Assembly: GCF_008831285.2 (NCBI RefSeq)
Contig: NC_045138.2
Location: 22,103,934 to 22,167,933, forward strand
DNA from: Nymphaea colorata
Lineage: Eukaryota; Streptophyta; Magnoliopsida; Nymphaeales; Nymphaeaceae
Reading direction: 5' to 3'
DNA length: 64,000 nucleotides
The notes under the pieces were generated by a model. That model was not told the DNA's origin, searched no databases, and saw only the letters and a list, made by a program, of their open reading frames with translations. Shown here one piece after another: positions 22,201 to 37,200 of this stretch (positions within the stretch are counted from its first letter, which is position 1; the number at the start of each line of letters is the position of its first letter). Position numbers and translations under genes: made by a program.

Positions 22201-25200
22201 AATCACTTTCCAAAAAGCCACAGAAAACAATTAGACCTTCTTCATCAACGGGACAATGAAGAACAGTGTATAAAGTTATAAACTACATAAGCAGTATAAT
22301 TAATCATTATCATGGAACAGAAAAAGTAACAAGGTTGCATTCATGGCCATGCACCAACCTGCAGTTTTATCAAGAAGAAATCATTCCAAACTTCATCATA
22401 AACATGTGGGCCATAAAATAGATAACAAGCCCCTCTCACAGCAAGCATTGAACATAAACGTTAACTTCCAAAAAAAATCTTTGACATGTCTACCTTGCTT
22501 TGCTGCCAAAAATTCCCCCGTGCAATAGAGGGAGGTAGAAAGTTGCAGCAAACTAATCGAACTCAGCTAATATTGGTTATGGAGACAAAAAGTATTGACC
22601 ATTTAATGTCTGACGTGCACAATGATGTTCCCAGGACCTATGTGGAACCACAGTCACTAACATAGATGAAGTCAATTTCTTGGGAAGGTCTTTGTCTGGA
22701 GTTATTCTCAAAAATGATTTTTTCTCACAAAGATATCATGAAATTAGTGGCATTAGGAACTGCAAAATATATAAAATTTCCCAAAAAAATATGGAATAAT
22801 ATATGTTACAGATTGAAGGAGACGAGAGAGAGATGTTGAGGAAAGGAGAGGACGAGAGAGAGAGATGAGCCAAAGAGTTTATCCATTAACGTAACCCTAA
22901 TCTCCTTTTAAAGAGATTAGGGCTGGCGGTACAAACTTTACAAAAACAGTCCAACTACTATAAGAAAGTATTTAAAGACCACCTCTCTAACTTTTTAATA
23001 TTTCAAAAACACTCTTTAACACTCCCCCTCAAGTTGGAGCATATATATCAATCATGCTCAGCTTCTTACAACATCTCAGAAAATCGCCTATGAGAAGAGC
23101 CTTCGTGAGGATATCAGCTGCCTGATCTTCTGAGGAGACATGAATGGTGCTAACAATTCCTTCTTGAACTAGGTCCCGAACATAGTGACAATCCACTTCA
23201 ATGTGTTTCGTCCTCTCATGGAAGACATCTCATGGAAGACAGGATTGGTAGCAATGTAGGTTGCTGCCTTATTGTCACAATACATCTTCATTGGGAGATT
23301 CACTGAAATGTCTAACTCTAGAAGCAATGATCTGACCCATAACATTTCAGCCGCAGTTTGAGCCATAGCCCTATATTCCGATTCAGCACAAGATCGAGCT
23401 ACCACATTTTATTTCTTGCTTCTCCAAGAAATAAGATTACCTCCCACAAAGACACAAAAGCTGTAGTAGACTTCCTGTCATCTACAGATCCTGCATAATC
23501 AGCATCACTATACGCTTCAATGTCAACATTTTCTCCCTTTTTGAACCATAACCCCTTTCCCGGAGCTGATTTCAAGTATCTGACAATCATTAGAGCAGCG
23601 TCTCAATGAACCTTTCGGGGTTTTTCCATGAACTGACTTAGCTTATTCACAGCAAAGCTAATGTCGGGGCGAGTGACAGTCAAATATAATAGTTTCCCTA
23701 TCAAAGATCTGTAAGATCTAGAGTCAAAAGGCTTTGATTCATCATCATGTATATGGATGCGGGGATTCATGGGAAGTGTGACAGGTTTAGCCCCCAATAA
23801 ACTTGTTTCCTGCAGAAGATTAAGAGCATATTTTCTTTGAGACACTACAACTCCTTTACTACTACGAGCCACCTCAATACCAAGAAAATAACGGAGTTAT
23901 CCAAGGTCTTTTGTGACAAAGTGTTATTGTAAAAACTCATTTGTTTGAGCTATTTCTTGATTACTTTCTCCAGTGAGAACAATATTATCCACATATACAA
24001 TCAATATCACTATACCAGATGTGCCTCGCTTGATAAACAATGAGTGATCAAGCTGGGATCGTTGAAATCCACACTTAGATAAAACCTCAGTTAGCTTATA
24101 GAACCATGCACGAGGACTCTGTTTAAGTCCATAAATAGCCTTCTTTAATTTGCATACCTTGGAACACTCCCCCTATCGCTCAAAACCAGGTAGTTGCTTC
24201 ATATAGACGGTTTCAGACAAGTCTCCATACAGAAAAGCATTTTTCACATCCAGCTGAAATAGAGGCCACTCTTGCTAGACAGCAAGAGATATAATCAGTC
24301 GAATAGTGCCCAACCGAGCCCCGGGCGAAAAGGTCTCAAAGAAGTCAACGCCATAAGTCTGTGTATATCCTTTAGCAACAAGACGTGCCTTGAATCGTTC
24401 AACTGAACCATCAGAATGATACTTGATGGTGAACACCCATTGGTGCCAACCACATCACAGTGCATCGGTGGATCCACCAAATCCTAAGTCTCCCAAGAGG
24501 TAAAGAGCATTCATTTCCTCCTGCATGGCTTGCCGCCACCTTGAATCTAACAAGGCTTGATGGTGAGAAGATGGGATGATGTGGCTAAACAAAGCTCGAT
24601 CAAACTGCACCAAACTTGTACTCAAATGGTCAATAGAGACAGAATTAGAAATTGGATGTAGTGTGCACTGTCGCTTGCCCTTGTGAATAGCAATGGGGAG
24701 ATCATCTGCAGTGTGATCATCATTTAAACCTGAGTCAGTCTTGTCAGTGGAGCTTACCTCTTGAGAAGACGCTGGTGGGCGGTTGAGAGAGGGACCCAGA
24801 CGACGAGTGTAAACTAATGGAGGATTAAGGAAACATTCACATGACATAGATTGAGATGGAGGGATCGACTCAAGTGACACTGGTGGAATAGGAAGAGGAA
24901 CCGGTATAGGCATCTCAGACGGAGGACTCGAAGGAGAAAAATAAAGACGAGATTTAAAGAATGTAACATCTGCACTGATAATCTCTTTCTTGGTCTGGGG
25001 ATCAAAGCACTTATATCCTTTTTTGGTATGGGGATCAAAACACTTATATCCTTTTTTATTGGCAGAGTATCCAATGAATACACATTTGATGGCTTGGGCA
25101 GCAAGTTTGTTTTTGTTTGGGCCTAGGATGCGTGCAAAGCAGGTGCATCTAAACACTTTGAGAGGTATATGAAATAATGGTCGATCTGGATATAAAAGTT

Positions 25201-28200
25201 GAATGGGAATACGTTCTTGGATGGCTGACGAAGGTAATCTATTAATGAGATAGCATGCGGTAAGAATCGCATCACCCCAAAAATAGGCAGGCATGTGTGA
25301 ATGCAACATGAGGGTACGGGCCACATTTAGGAGTTGTCGATGTTTACGTTCGGCAACACTATTTTGTTGGAACGTGTGAGGACAAGTATATTGAGGTCGA
25401 ATTCCATGATTGGCATAAAATTGAAGTAGCACGGAGGATTTGAATTCAAGAGCATTATCAGTGCGAATATTTTTGACAATGAAACCAAACTGAGTTTTTA
25501 TTTCTTTGACAAATTTCAGAAGAATACATATGTCTTCCGATCTTTTCCGTAACAAGAATACCCAACTGACTCTAGTAAAATCATCAACCAAAACAAGATA
25601 ATACCGAAAACGTGAGTGAAAAGGAACCCGACTAGGGCCCCACACATCCACATGAATGAGATCAAATGGACTTTGACTTGATGGACTCTGACTCGATGGA
25701 AAGCTGCTATGTGTATGTTTGCCTAACTGGCAAGCATCATATAAGAAGGACTCTGATGCAGTAATACCTGAAAACATGCGACGAAGTTTGGACACTAATG
25801 GATGACCTAGTCTGAGATGCCACTAGAAAGGAGAAGTCTTCGAGGAAAATGATGATGCAGCAACATTTACTGGGACAGACATGAAATAGAGACCCTCACG
25901 TTCATGGTCGCCACCAATCACCTTCTCAGTTAGTAAGTCCTGAAAAGAACATGAACCAAGGTCAAAAATGACTCTACACTGTAAGTCAATAGTCAGCTGC
26001 TTAACAGATAACAAATTAACATGAAACTGAGGAGCATAGAGCACATGAGTAATAGTGCCTAAATGTGGGAGATAGATATCACTGCTGCCCAACACAGGAG
26101 ATAGCTTGCCATCAACCAGTCTGACATGTTATGGTGTAGAGAATCTGACTAAGGATGAAAAAATGTGTGATTGATTACAACAGTGCCTGGAGGCGCCAGA
26201 ATCTATCATCCACATCATATCTGGGCCATCGGTAGGAGCACCAACAGAGAAGGCTGAGTCTATTCCAGTAGTATTGGCATATGAGAAAGAATTTTCAGTC
26301 ATCTTGCAGTCATTGGAACCCTCTAACACATTACCATCAGCCATAGTAAAATTCCAATCAAAATTTTGGGCACAATATGTATGTATCAGATGCAGCAGTC
26401 AACTTCAATCAAGAAATGTATCTTTACGGATCACAAAACTCCAAAAAAAAAAAGAATAATAATAAGCAGTCCCAATTCCAGTTGACCCACATGTGACTGC
26501 ACACACCCCCAACAGTCCACAATTCTACTCCACCTGAATATTAGATGGCTGCTACAACACCAGACTTAGTAACTCTGCACACGACTGCACATATGTCTAG
26601 CAGTCTACCATTCTGCTCCACATGAACTACATGATAATCTGATCATGTCTTGATACCACCCACTTATGGCACACAATATATATAGGAAGCAGCAAATCTC
26701 TGCTATCCTCAAAGATTATACGAATATCACACGCTATGCAATAAGGGAGAATCTGTAATCACAAAAACTAACCAAATCTGAACCGTATAAAAGGGAGTAG
26801 ATAACAGATTACAGAGATTTGAATCAATTGTTGCGGATGATAGCAGGCCCATGAACAAAACTCCAAAAGACAATTGCTGATCTCTGCTACTTACGGCTGA
26901 CTGTCATTGTTGCCCCTCACATATGATAAGCGTAACACCATCCATGTCAAGTTGTTGCTAAAATAACCTCCACGATCAGCAGATCAGTTCTGCTCCACAC
27001 ACCAATCAGCAGCCTTCAAACAGCGTGACTCCACACACAACAGCAAAAGGGCAGATCTGATATATAACTTCACAGATCTTCTTCCACGACAGCCAAAAAA
27101 AATAAGATCTATTTAGGGCAGATCTGATACAAGACTTCATAGATTTGCTTCCAACCAATCAGCAGAAAATCAGATCTAATCTTCCACGGCAGCAACTTCA
27201 TCAACGTTTCTCCATGTCTTCCATGGCAGCAGCAACACAAGGGTGCTAATCACGTTTCTACATGTTAAACGTGATTATCCCCTTTCCCCAAACAGATTAC
27301 TTGCTTTTCTTGAAATCAGCAGAAAAAAAAAATATAGACATGAACCCTAACTTGGAGGAAGAGGCAAGAGATGAAGAAAGGAATGTGAAACCCTAGATAG
27401 CACAGTCCTAGGTCTAGGGCTCTGATACCATGTTACAAATTGAAAGAGACGAGAGAGAGATGTTGAGGAAAGGAGAGGACGAGAGAGAGAGAGAGATGAG
27501 CCAAAGAGTTTATTCATTAATGTAACCCTAATCTCCTTTTAAAGAGATTAGGGCTGGCGGTACAAACTTTACAAAAACAGTCCAACTACTATAAGAAAGT
27601 ATTTAAAGACCACCTCTCTAACTTTCTAATATTTCAAAAACACTCTTTAACAATATATCCATTGGTAATTTGTTTCAAAAGAAAGGTTTTTTCAAACATG
27701 AAACAGACCAAAGTGGAGAAAATTTATGCACAAAATCAGCAATAAAAAGGTTTTTGAAAGGAAGTCTCACATAAATATCACAATGCAATCAAAACAACAC
27801 CAGGGTATTGCATTTCTTGCAAAAACAATTCAGGAAACTTCAAATTTGGCAACATTATTGCAATAGTTCAGATATTAGTGACTGACTGAACCATGGTTCC
27901 AGCTATTTCATATATCTTTCTCACTGTGACATATTGTGGATTTCATAATATATGTCTGACCAAAATCTTTTTGAAAATGCTAACCTTTTTCCCTTCTTTC
28001 TCAAACTCAGGAACATAGCAAATACATTTCCGGTAACAATCCAAATTAATTATACAACTATTTTTAAGCAATTGAAGATTTATTTTGTAATTACTAAAGC
28101 GCTTAATTCATTCTGCTTAACTCCCTCTGGTGTCTCACATCCACCCACAAACTTTTTACGCTATCCAAGCTTGACAGATATCTAGATGACACCAATGCAA

Positions 28201-31200
28201 CTTCACCATGGTATACAAAACAAACCTGTTGGCAATTCTTAGCATTGTAGTATCAACTATTACATCCCTTATTAAGAAAAGCAGATGAATATCAACCCTG
28301 ATTTAAGGTAAATTTACAAATCAGCCACAGAGATAATCACAATTGAGGACATGGATTTGGTAATGACTACGCATCAAGCCATCTCTCTCTCTCTCTCTCC
28401 CTCTCTCTCTTTTGGTCTTTGGGCCAGTTGTTGGAAGCCGGAGCTTCTCCTTCAGTTTCAAATCAGTGCACTGTCCAGACCATCATTCCATCATTTTGCT
28501 TCTCGTTCTAGAGGGCAACTTGTTGGAAGTAATAGCATCCTTTAGTGTTCAAAGCCGGCAGCCAGTCCAGACCACCATTCCACCATTTTGCTTCTCGTTC
28601 TATAGAACTAGCTGTTGGAAGCTGCAACATCCCTTTCACTTTTCGATGCCAGCAGGCTGTCCGAACCATGTCTACTTAGTGCTGGACAAATTACTGCCTG
28701 ACCTTCAAAACCCCACCCATAGATACCATAATTTGAAAAGAAAGAATGTGACATCTGCGCTTGTCTCTGTATACAATGTGTGTGCATGCACGAGAGAGAG
28801 GGGGAGTCATTAACCCAGACGAGAAAGGAGTTGGAGGTCATTCATTTCCCTAGTCAAGAAAACATAGACATGGAGATAATTTTCCAATGAAACTGCAGAT
28901 GCAGTTGGACAATGAACTTTCTAATGGAGGTAAAACATCAAGCTTTATAGGTAGGACAGACCCAACAAGAATCAGACATCATCTCCAAACAGCCAGGAAA
29001 AATATCTACTTTCCAACTTCATATAGCCAACACAAACATTCTGACTCGGTAACATGATAATCTAGAGGTCACATCCATGCAGGCTTTTAAGCAATAATAA
29101 ACAAGTTCATTTCTTTGTACCAAGACATGCAATATCATTTACAAGTTAATAAACTTCACAATAACCATAAAATAAGCCCCAAGCACATCACCTCCTCTAG
29201 CGTAACAGTTTCCGCAACTGACACTAGCGATTCATGTCCCTGTCTTTGATCCATAACAGTATGACCAAGTGCATCACTCTCCATTATGAAGTCAAGATTG
29301 TCAACAGAAGGCACATTGTCAATCATTGCTGCCAGCTGTTCACTGTCTTTTAGGAGTGCATCCATATAACGAGCCAACTCTCCCTTTGTAACACCAAATA
29401 CCTTGAGCCTTCTAACCTGAATAAATAAACATTTATGCAGGGAGGGAAAAGGAAAAAGTGGAAAAGAGGGCTTTGATGCATTGAGAAAACCCTACACTTT
29501 GCAATATGCACTTTCAATGAGTATTCAAAACAAACTATTCATTCTTGAAGTCTGAAAATCAAAATAAGAACATAGCAACAGCATGTTGCATGTGGAGGTT
29601 CCATGCACAAAAGAAATTGGGTTCCAACAGCAAACCTCCTGAACGGCAACTTTAACTGCACTTCGCCAGTTTCTAGGCTCTGCAGTTACAGTAAGAGTGG
29701 TGACGGTGCATCCTTCCCTTCCCGAATCACTATGATCCAACTCAATTGAAGTAAAAGGAGGATTTGAGCTCTGCAAACCAGTCTTAAAAGCATAAATAGC
29801 TAGACAACAGAAGAAAAACAAAGATATTCTTCTGAAAAGCAATAAACTTGAGAATTTCACCCAGCCAAAGGACTTCCATGAGAAATATAGAGCATTTTAA
29901 CAACTAAAGAAAGAGATCAACTTAACATGCAACAGCCATACAGACAAGCTTATTAAGGATGGGACCAGCTTACTGAAAATTTGACTTCAACAGTCACCAA
30001 ATGATTATGCAGCAGAAAATGGGCACCAAAGCCAAGTGGGAGAATAAGAATCCATTGATTTAATTACTAGAAAGCTGCTGTTCATAACAACATAATTTGT
30101 ACAATGAATAGTGGGATATTTATACAAGAGAAGAGTGGAAAGGCTAGAGTGAACTAGCCGTTGGACTAGTTCCAACGGCTCATAAAAGAGCTGTTGGGAC
30201 TAGACAACGGCTAGAACAAAGAACAAATAACGAAAATGATAAACCTAAAAGGCTCTACAAAAGGTGACCTATTAACAATAATATTAGTACATATATCAGA
30301 CTCTAGTTATATATGTAACGTACATACATAAATATAGGTAATATAAGCATACATGAACCCTATTTCTTAATACTTACCTGTGGCACCTCTCCCATTACCT
30401 TGGATTTCATGAATTATTTGCAGCTAGACAAAATGTGGCATGGAACAACTTGTGAGACAGTTTAAGTCACAAATTAAATTTTTAGACTAATGAAAGGACA
30501 TTTACTTTCTCTTTTTTTAACCAATAAAAATGTTTTTTTTTTCAACTAAAAGCACTTTTCATGAAAATGACAAATTTATCAAAGGCTTAGGTAATAGTAA
30601 CACAAAATAGGTGTTCAAACCCCCAGGTCCAAACATGTCTACATGCATTACCATGGGTAACAAAATGGTTATTCATGTAATCATTTGCAGGAAAGAACAA
30701 AGTTTAAGAGATGTGTATGAATACCAATTGCAGAAGAATTATTTGACATGAAAATAACAAATTTATCCAAATCTAGAAAGAATATAAAAGGCATTCGAAT
30801 CTGCATGTTCAAAAGACATGAACATGTGCTGGCTAGGTTATTAAAAATGGAAGGGGAGCCCCATTCAGCTACTTAATTGTGCACATTCTAGAGTGTGGGT
30901 CTTCCTTGAAGGGGAAAAAGAGTGCGACGCAAGGTCCTAACATTTCATCCATAGCAGCAGTTTGAGAATAGTGTCATATCTAAGAAATTTGCAATGATGA
31001 TGTTCATATGTAGTTAGGGTCTAATTACTATCTCGCATCTTGGACTATAGCCCTTTGAGGTGCTAAACTGAAACAGACCATGAGGCATGTTAAAACCTGC
31101 CAGATGGGATGCTTATTCAGTTGTTCGTGAAAATCATCATATAAATTGTATGAAAACTCATCCAAATCTCGAGCCTAGGCAAAAAAAAAAAATGTGAGGA

Positions 31201-34200
31201 TGCATTTTCATCAGGAGGGGGAGTTTACAACATCTCATGCATTAGAATGGCTTGGAAACAATTTTATATTAAGAAATTTAAAGAACATGGTGCTCAGGTT
31301 ATAACATCTCGTACATTAGTATGCCTTGGAAGCAACTGTATAATCAGAAATTCAACCAAAATAAAATGAAGCCCATTATATGCTTTTCCGAAGAACTACC
31401 TTTTTTGTCCTAAATGGCCTTTTCTAAATGTTGAAGTGAAGTACACTACCAAAGGAGCTGAGATATGCCAAGCCAGGTGCTCAGGTCAATTTTGGGCTGT
31501 TGGTACGTTTGAACCTTCCTCTTTGAAGTTTGAAGTTAAGCTGGCCATTGGGCATATCTTGTCACAAGAGATAACCATGCAAACGTTCAAATCATTAAAA
31601 GATTAATAGTCCTCCATGCAGGTCCATTCGATAGTTTGGATATAAGTCCTCAGGATAATAAAATTTCCGATTATCTTAGGTAATTCCCACTTGCATTATT
31701 CAAAGTGAAATGTTTTATCTGGATAAAGTGTCTGCCATTCATCCCAAAATAAGGATTTCAATTTCTTGTGCTTGTGGGTGTTATAATTTCCCCTCAAATA
31801 AAAGGTTAACATGCCTTGAAATAATGCTACATACTCTCTATCCCAAGCATGAAAAAAAGATTTAGTACAGAGTCAGTTATCCTGAATAACTATACATTGG
31901 AAACCAAATACCCCACTCAGATGCCTAAGTGTGTTAAAATTTTCACCCTAGCTGAAATATTCACCTGACTTCCGCTGATGGTTAGATCATTCTTTTACTC
32001 AAACACTAAAAGTTTTAGCCTAAAGATAATTTGCCCTACACAAATTTAACATGAAGATAAGTCATTCATGAGAACTTATTTATGAATAACTTGTCCCTAC
32101 TGCCTATAGTCAAAGTGTCAAACATTGAGGTATGCATTGGGAAGCACGTAACCCAGTCTAGAAGTGCATATTACATTGAATGAACTGAAAATCAGCCACT
32201 TCACCTGCAGAGTCCATTTTCTCTACAGTATGGAGAACTGCTAAGGAGACATTTTGTGATTAGAGCTGGAAAAGGATGAGTTAAAGGCCTTGTCAATATG
32301 GAAGCTGAGTGGTATTCTCTGTGATGGCCCACAGGTGAGGTTCAATGAAACTCACAATGTTTTGTAGGTTGTGCTCTGTAAGAAAGGCAATGGTTACATC
32401 GTGATGGGACTGTGATGGATGGGGGATAGGGTTACCTATAAATTCTGTAACACTGAGGCTTGTACTGTTGTACAGGAGGAGATGAGGCAGAAATGCAGAT
32501 TCTTAATGGCTGGTTCTAAAAGAAATGCTTGAAGGGAGGAGACAGATAGACCAGAGATGGATGCATTCCAGAAACCTCTGCCACTGGGTCAAGGTCCTCT
32601 ACGACCTGCACACGCTTGAAGTGGGAGAATATCTGCATAGATATGGGGAAGGAGATGGATGCGATGATGGTGGCTAGGGAGCTCTTCCAGGTTCCAGCTA
32701 TGGAGCTGTGCTTTGAGATTCTGTTTTTTAGAAAAAGCTTATCCTTTTGATGTGAGTCTCTTGGTCTAATTTTTGGGGCAGCTGGGTTATGCCCGCCAGC
32801 TAGATTTTTGGTTTTTTTTCTGCTCCGCTGGTTGATGCTCAGCATTTTGTACATCTTTTATCTCTATATATAATCTTGTCCTTTGAAATAAAACGAAGGG
32901 AGCCTATCTCCCAGCAGTTATTTATGGGCACTTCTACGACATGGATAATTAACAAATAACATCTTTGAGAACTTACAGCATGCACACATACGTATAAACA
33001 CCTATATACAGAAAATGTATCCCACTAAATGTGATTTGAAAAGAATCTTGCCACCTTTGTCTGTTAATGGTTCCCATTTATGTTTTCCTTTTCGATAACC
33101 TTGCTCTAATCATTGAGAACCAAAAACAACCATGGTGGTATGGAAGAGCTAATTCAAAAATCATGCTGGAGATTATTCAAAAGAAGAAGTTAAAAGGAAG
33201 TTGACAAAAAGCCCACAACAATACACCTTGTATCTTGTGTTAATCCGAAAGTGCAAAGCCGAAAGGAAAATTCTTTTCATCAGAACATTTCGCAGGTCTC
33301 CATAAGTACGAACTTTATTCACAGGAATCTGCAGCAAAATTCACAAGAGAAGAATTTCATAACTACACATTTCACAACTGAAGCAACCTTGAACATAAAA
33401 AGCAAAATACTTCAAACAGCACAGACCATGAAAAAGAGCACAAGTTACCTTACAGAATATATTAATCGAGAAATTTTGAAGCAACTCATGTTGGAATATC
33501 TGTGGAGGCTGGACACTTTGGCAACTTCCAGGAAGTGACCAATTATGCTCAACAGGAGGCCGAGTGACATGTCTTGCCCTTCTTTCATGTTTAGCTTGGT
33601 CAAGAGAGGGAGATGGCCTTTCATTAGATAAACTGCCAACCAGACCACCAGGAAGTTTAGGGACAAGAAAACTAGCCATTGCACCAAAAGCGCTCGGAGC
33701 AGGTGGAGCAGGTGATTCATTTTCTGCTGTTGTTCGACCAAATACAGCCTTCATGATATTGGAGCATTTTCATTAACGAAACTTTGAAAATAGGAACAAT
33801 AGAGACCAGATAAATATAAATACTGAAAAATATACAGACCAGTTGAGAAGAAGATGACTTCAAGAACATTAAACACTAACAAGAGAGGAGACGGGAGGAT
33901 GGATACACGTACTTCAATTTGATATATTGTCTTTGATACACTATCAATATCCCCCACTATATACAAAGTCGCATTTGCAGGAAAGTACCAGCGTTCATGA
34001 AATGACCTGATCTTTTCTACATCCCACTTTTTGATCTGCTCCTCCAACCCAATAGGGAACCTTTTACTAAGTTTGTTCTCTGAATGCAAGTGCTGCAATA
34101 GCTGGTCGGAAGCATGTACCATTAATTGATGTTAAACAAAGAGGAAAGATGATCAGGCAGCACAAAAGCAACCTCAGGAGAAAACTACCTGGCAATCAAC

Positions 34201-37200
34201 ACGATATTCGATCGTGTTCATCATTTGTAATTCAGATAAAATAGCCCGTCTTTCTTTTTCCACTCGGGATGAAAGAAACTTTGGGTGGAAAGCTATCTGA
34301 AACCCAAAATATACACATATGAATAAACAAACAAACACGAAAGCCAACTGAAACCAAAAAATAGATATATCACATTCACATATATGCAGCACAAAACATA
34401 AAACATAAGTCCTTGCCGAAAGTGTTTTACTAGCTTAATATGCAAATAGCTCTTTCAACAATAAGCAACAGGCAGCAAAGGTGAGTATCCAAATCCATGC
34501 AATATGTCTCCTACTCCACCCATGAATGTCATACGGAAGTTTCTAGTAGTCTCCTATTCCACCTATGAATGTCATACGGAAGTTGCTAGTAGCCTCCTAT
34601 TCCACCTACGAATGTCATATGGAAGTTGCTAGTAGTCACTGTACTTGCTGACACTAACAGGCATGTGACTTACTAACAATATTCAAATAGTTCATGGCTT
34701 AGTTGGTAATATGTCAGTAAATTCAGGAAAAAAAAATATGGACCCCTTTGAGTGTAGTATGTGAACCTTAGTCACAAGTATCATTTTCACCTCTTGGCAA
34801 CTTCCACATTGTTTCTCCAAGAGTCTTCCCCAGAAAATATCAAGAAATTCTCAGAACTTTTGAAACTTAGAAAATATAAAGAATCAAAGAGAAAGTTAAA
34901 AATGATAGGTTTTTCTTTTTCTAATAACGTTCTTGTAAAAAATATAAAAAAGCAAGTAGTGAAGTAGAAAAGCCTTTTGAAAACATAAAAGAAAAAAAAT
35001 CAAAAATTCACATGCTTAAATATATAAGAAGCACTTTTATTGAAGACTTAGAAAATTCTTGGTTATATCATAGGATAATACTGCAGCATTTTCACTGTTA
35101 CTGATATTTTTGGGAAATTTTGTCGATATTGTCCACTAGCTTCAAAATGGCAACAATATCAGCCATTTCAGAAATATCTGGGACTAGACGGTGAACTATG
35201 GCACTGCTTGCATGCTTAGAAACTCAGATCCATGGATCTGAACAAGGATCTTAAAAGCTTGTTTAGAAAGACACATAAATTGTAACAGGAACTCATGATC
35301 CACAGATCTAAAGACAGAATATCATCCTTCTTCTTACCAGAGATGTGAACAAAGGCAATCTTAAATCTACAGTTTTGATAGTATCATGGACTTGAGGTGG
35401 GCCTTATAACGGATCCGACGCATGGATCTCAAATCCAGGGTAGTTGGTTGTCCCATATACGAATCTATTAATTGAGGTGCCCTGAACGGTTAAAATTGTT
35501 TGTGATATCTCCAGTATTCCAACCATAATAACCAGTAACTTTTTAGGAAGGTTTTCCTTGCATATTTTCAAAATTTTGCTTACCCAAGGAAAATTCACAA
35601 ATTTAAATTATTAAAACATAGAGAGTAATAGGAAAAATTTATGCTGTTTTTCTCACAAAAAGCATTAGTGCAGACAAGAGATTTTAAAATCATAAAAGGG
35701 TAAATGTTATCATAATATCATAATCACATCACATTACTTATTTCAAGCAATATCCTGAAAACATTGTGGTATTTTTCCAATATTTTCAGCTCAACTCAAA
35801 ATGGCAAAATTGTCGCATATTTTCAACATATCAGCAATATTCGTCATTATGGTTTCTACCTATAACAAAGTCCTGTGAAGTGATCTGAACCACTTATGTT
35901 TGCTATGCTAACATTTTGGTGCTAAAAGGCACAAAATAAATTAATAAATAAAAGCAATGTATCTTCATGATGAGTATGAGATCAATCCAACTTCCTTAAA
36001 TTTATTTCCTCCCATAAAAGAATAATATCTAATACTTAATAAAGCACATACCTCATTCAGAGCATCAAGTACAAAGGGAAGCAGATCCCCCTCTGAGTCC
36101 TAGAGTACAAAACAAAACACAGTCAGGAGATGAATATGTGCATTAACAATTTCAATTTAACAGAATCCATGACAGTAAGTCAAAGAAAAGATCAGAGCAA
36201 AACATGCAACCAAGAAAAGAATGTATACTAGTAAACACATGACCATGCTGCCTATTTCCTTGTAAAAACTCATAAAGAAATATATCAACAGGAAAGCCCA
36301 AGTCATTAAGAGAAGATAATGAGCTTGACTACATGAGCATAAGCTGAGATCAGAGTACCAGAAGCTATATAGTACCAGTGGAATGGAACGGAACCAAGCT
36401 TTCCCAAAGCTCCCAAAGCTAGACATACCCCTCTAGTTATAAGACCACTTAATCTTGTAACTAAACTAAAAAAAAAGTGAGTGTATCAGCAACTTCAAGT
36501 AAAGACAATGAGATTATTCTGGTTGATACATTGCAAATGGAGAAAAGGAAAACAGAACATTTCAGATCACAACTCAAGGTCCATAGCAACAATTCCTGTG
36601 TTACCAGAACCTAAAATGTAGGTTGCATGGTTTAAATCTCTTTATAGGAGACATTTTTCAATCAAACAGAGAACCCAGTGGATTATGTGTCACAATGAAA
36701 GCCTAAAGTTATAGAGCACGAGATGACCACTTCACCTTCATATGGCTCCTTATTTCTTCAAAATTTAGCATGCATGGATATGCAAAACCATCTGTCATGC
36801 TTGGAACCAACAGAAAAATATAATTACCAATAAAAAATTCATTATGTATTTATTATTTTACTTTTTTCCCCTCAAAAATACCTTTAAGAAGACCACTTGT
36901 AATATTGTTATTGTTTCAGGAATGGCTTATCAAGCAAGATAGACAATATAAGCCCAACACCAACTCAGCCATTCTTTTTCTTTCACTTGGTCTAAGCAAA
37001 ATGGAGTCCTCTGGTGTATAAAAATAAAAATTCCAATGGCTTTCTTTACCTACTATAGACTTCCCAACAGAACATCAGCAGTCCTCTATGAAAAATCTTA
37101 AATTTACCTTCTTCATTTGTGCGTCTAAGCCTATTCTTGCCCAATCTAATGTTCGTTTATTTTCTCCATGTAAGAAGATACAATATGTCCAGATATAATG

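Larger units (their letters stand above)
22799..27657 (-). mobile_element. Copia element D, gag-less and antisense, with TSD
   Basis: On the minus strand the LTRs are 27652-27431 (5') and 23021-22804 (3'), with ATATA duplicated at 22799-22803 and 27653-27657. Primer site TGGTATCAGAGCCC is the complement of 27417-27430; the polypurine tract is the complement of 23022-23035. About five substitutions plus a GA-repeat length change separate the LTRs. Pol fragments from protease to RNase H remain, with several frameshifts. Between the primer site and protease there is about 1.07 kb of AGATCTGA-rich leader sequence but no recognisable gag. Same orientation as SPP. Confidence 0.95.

Noticed and set aside
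32200-32900. Possible LINE 3' end
   Set aside because: The end looks retroposon-like, but no reverse transcriptase motif or target duplication was found in any frame.
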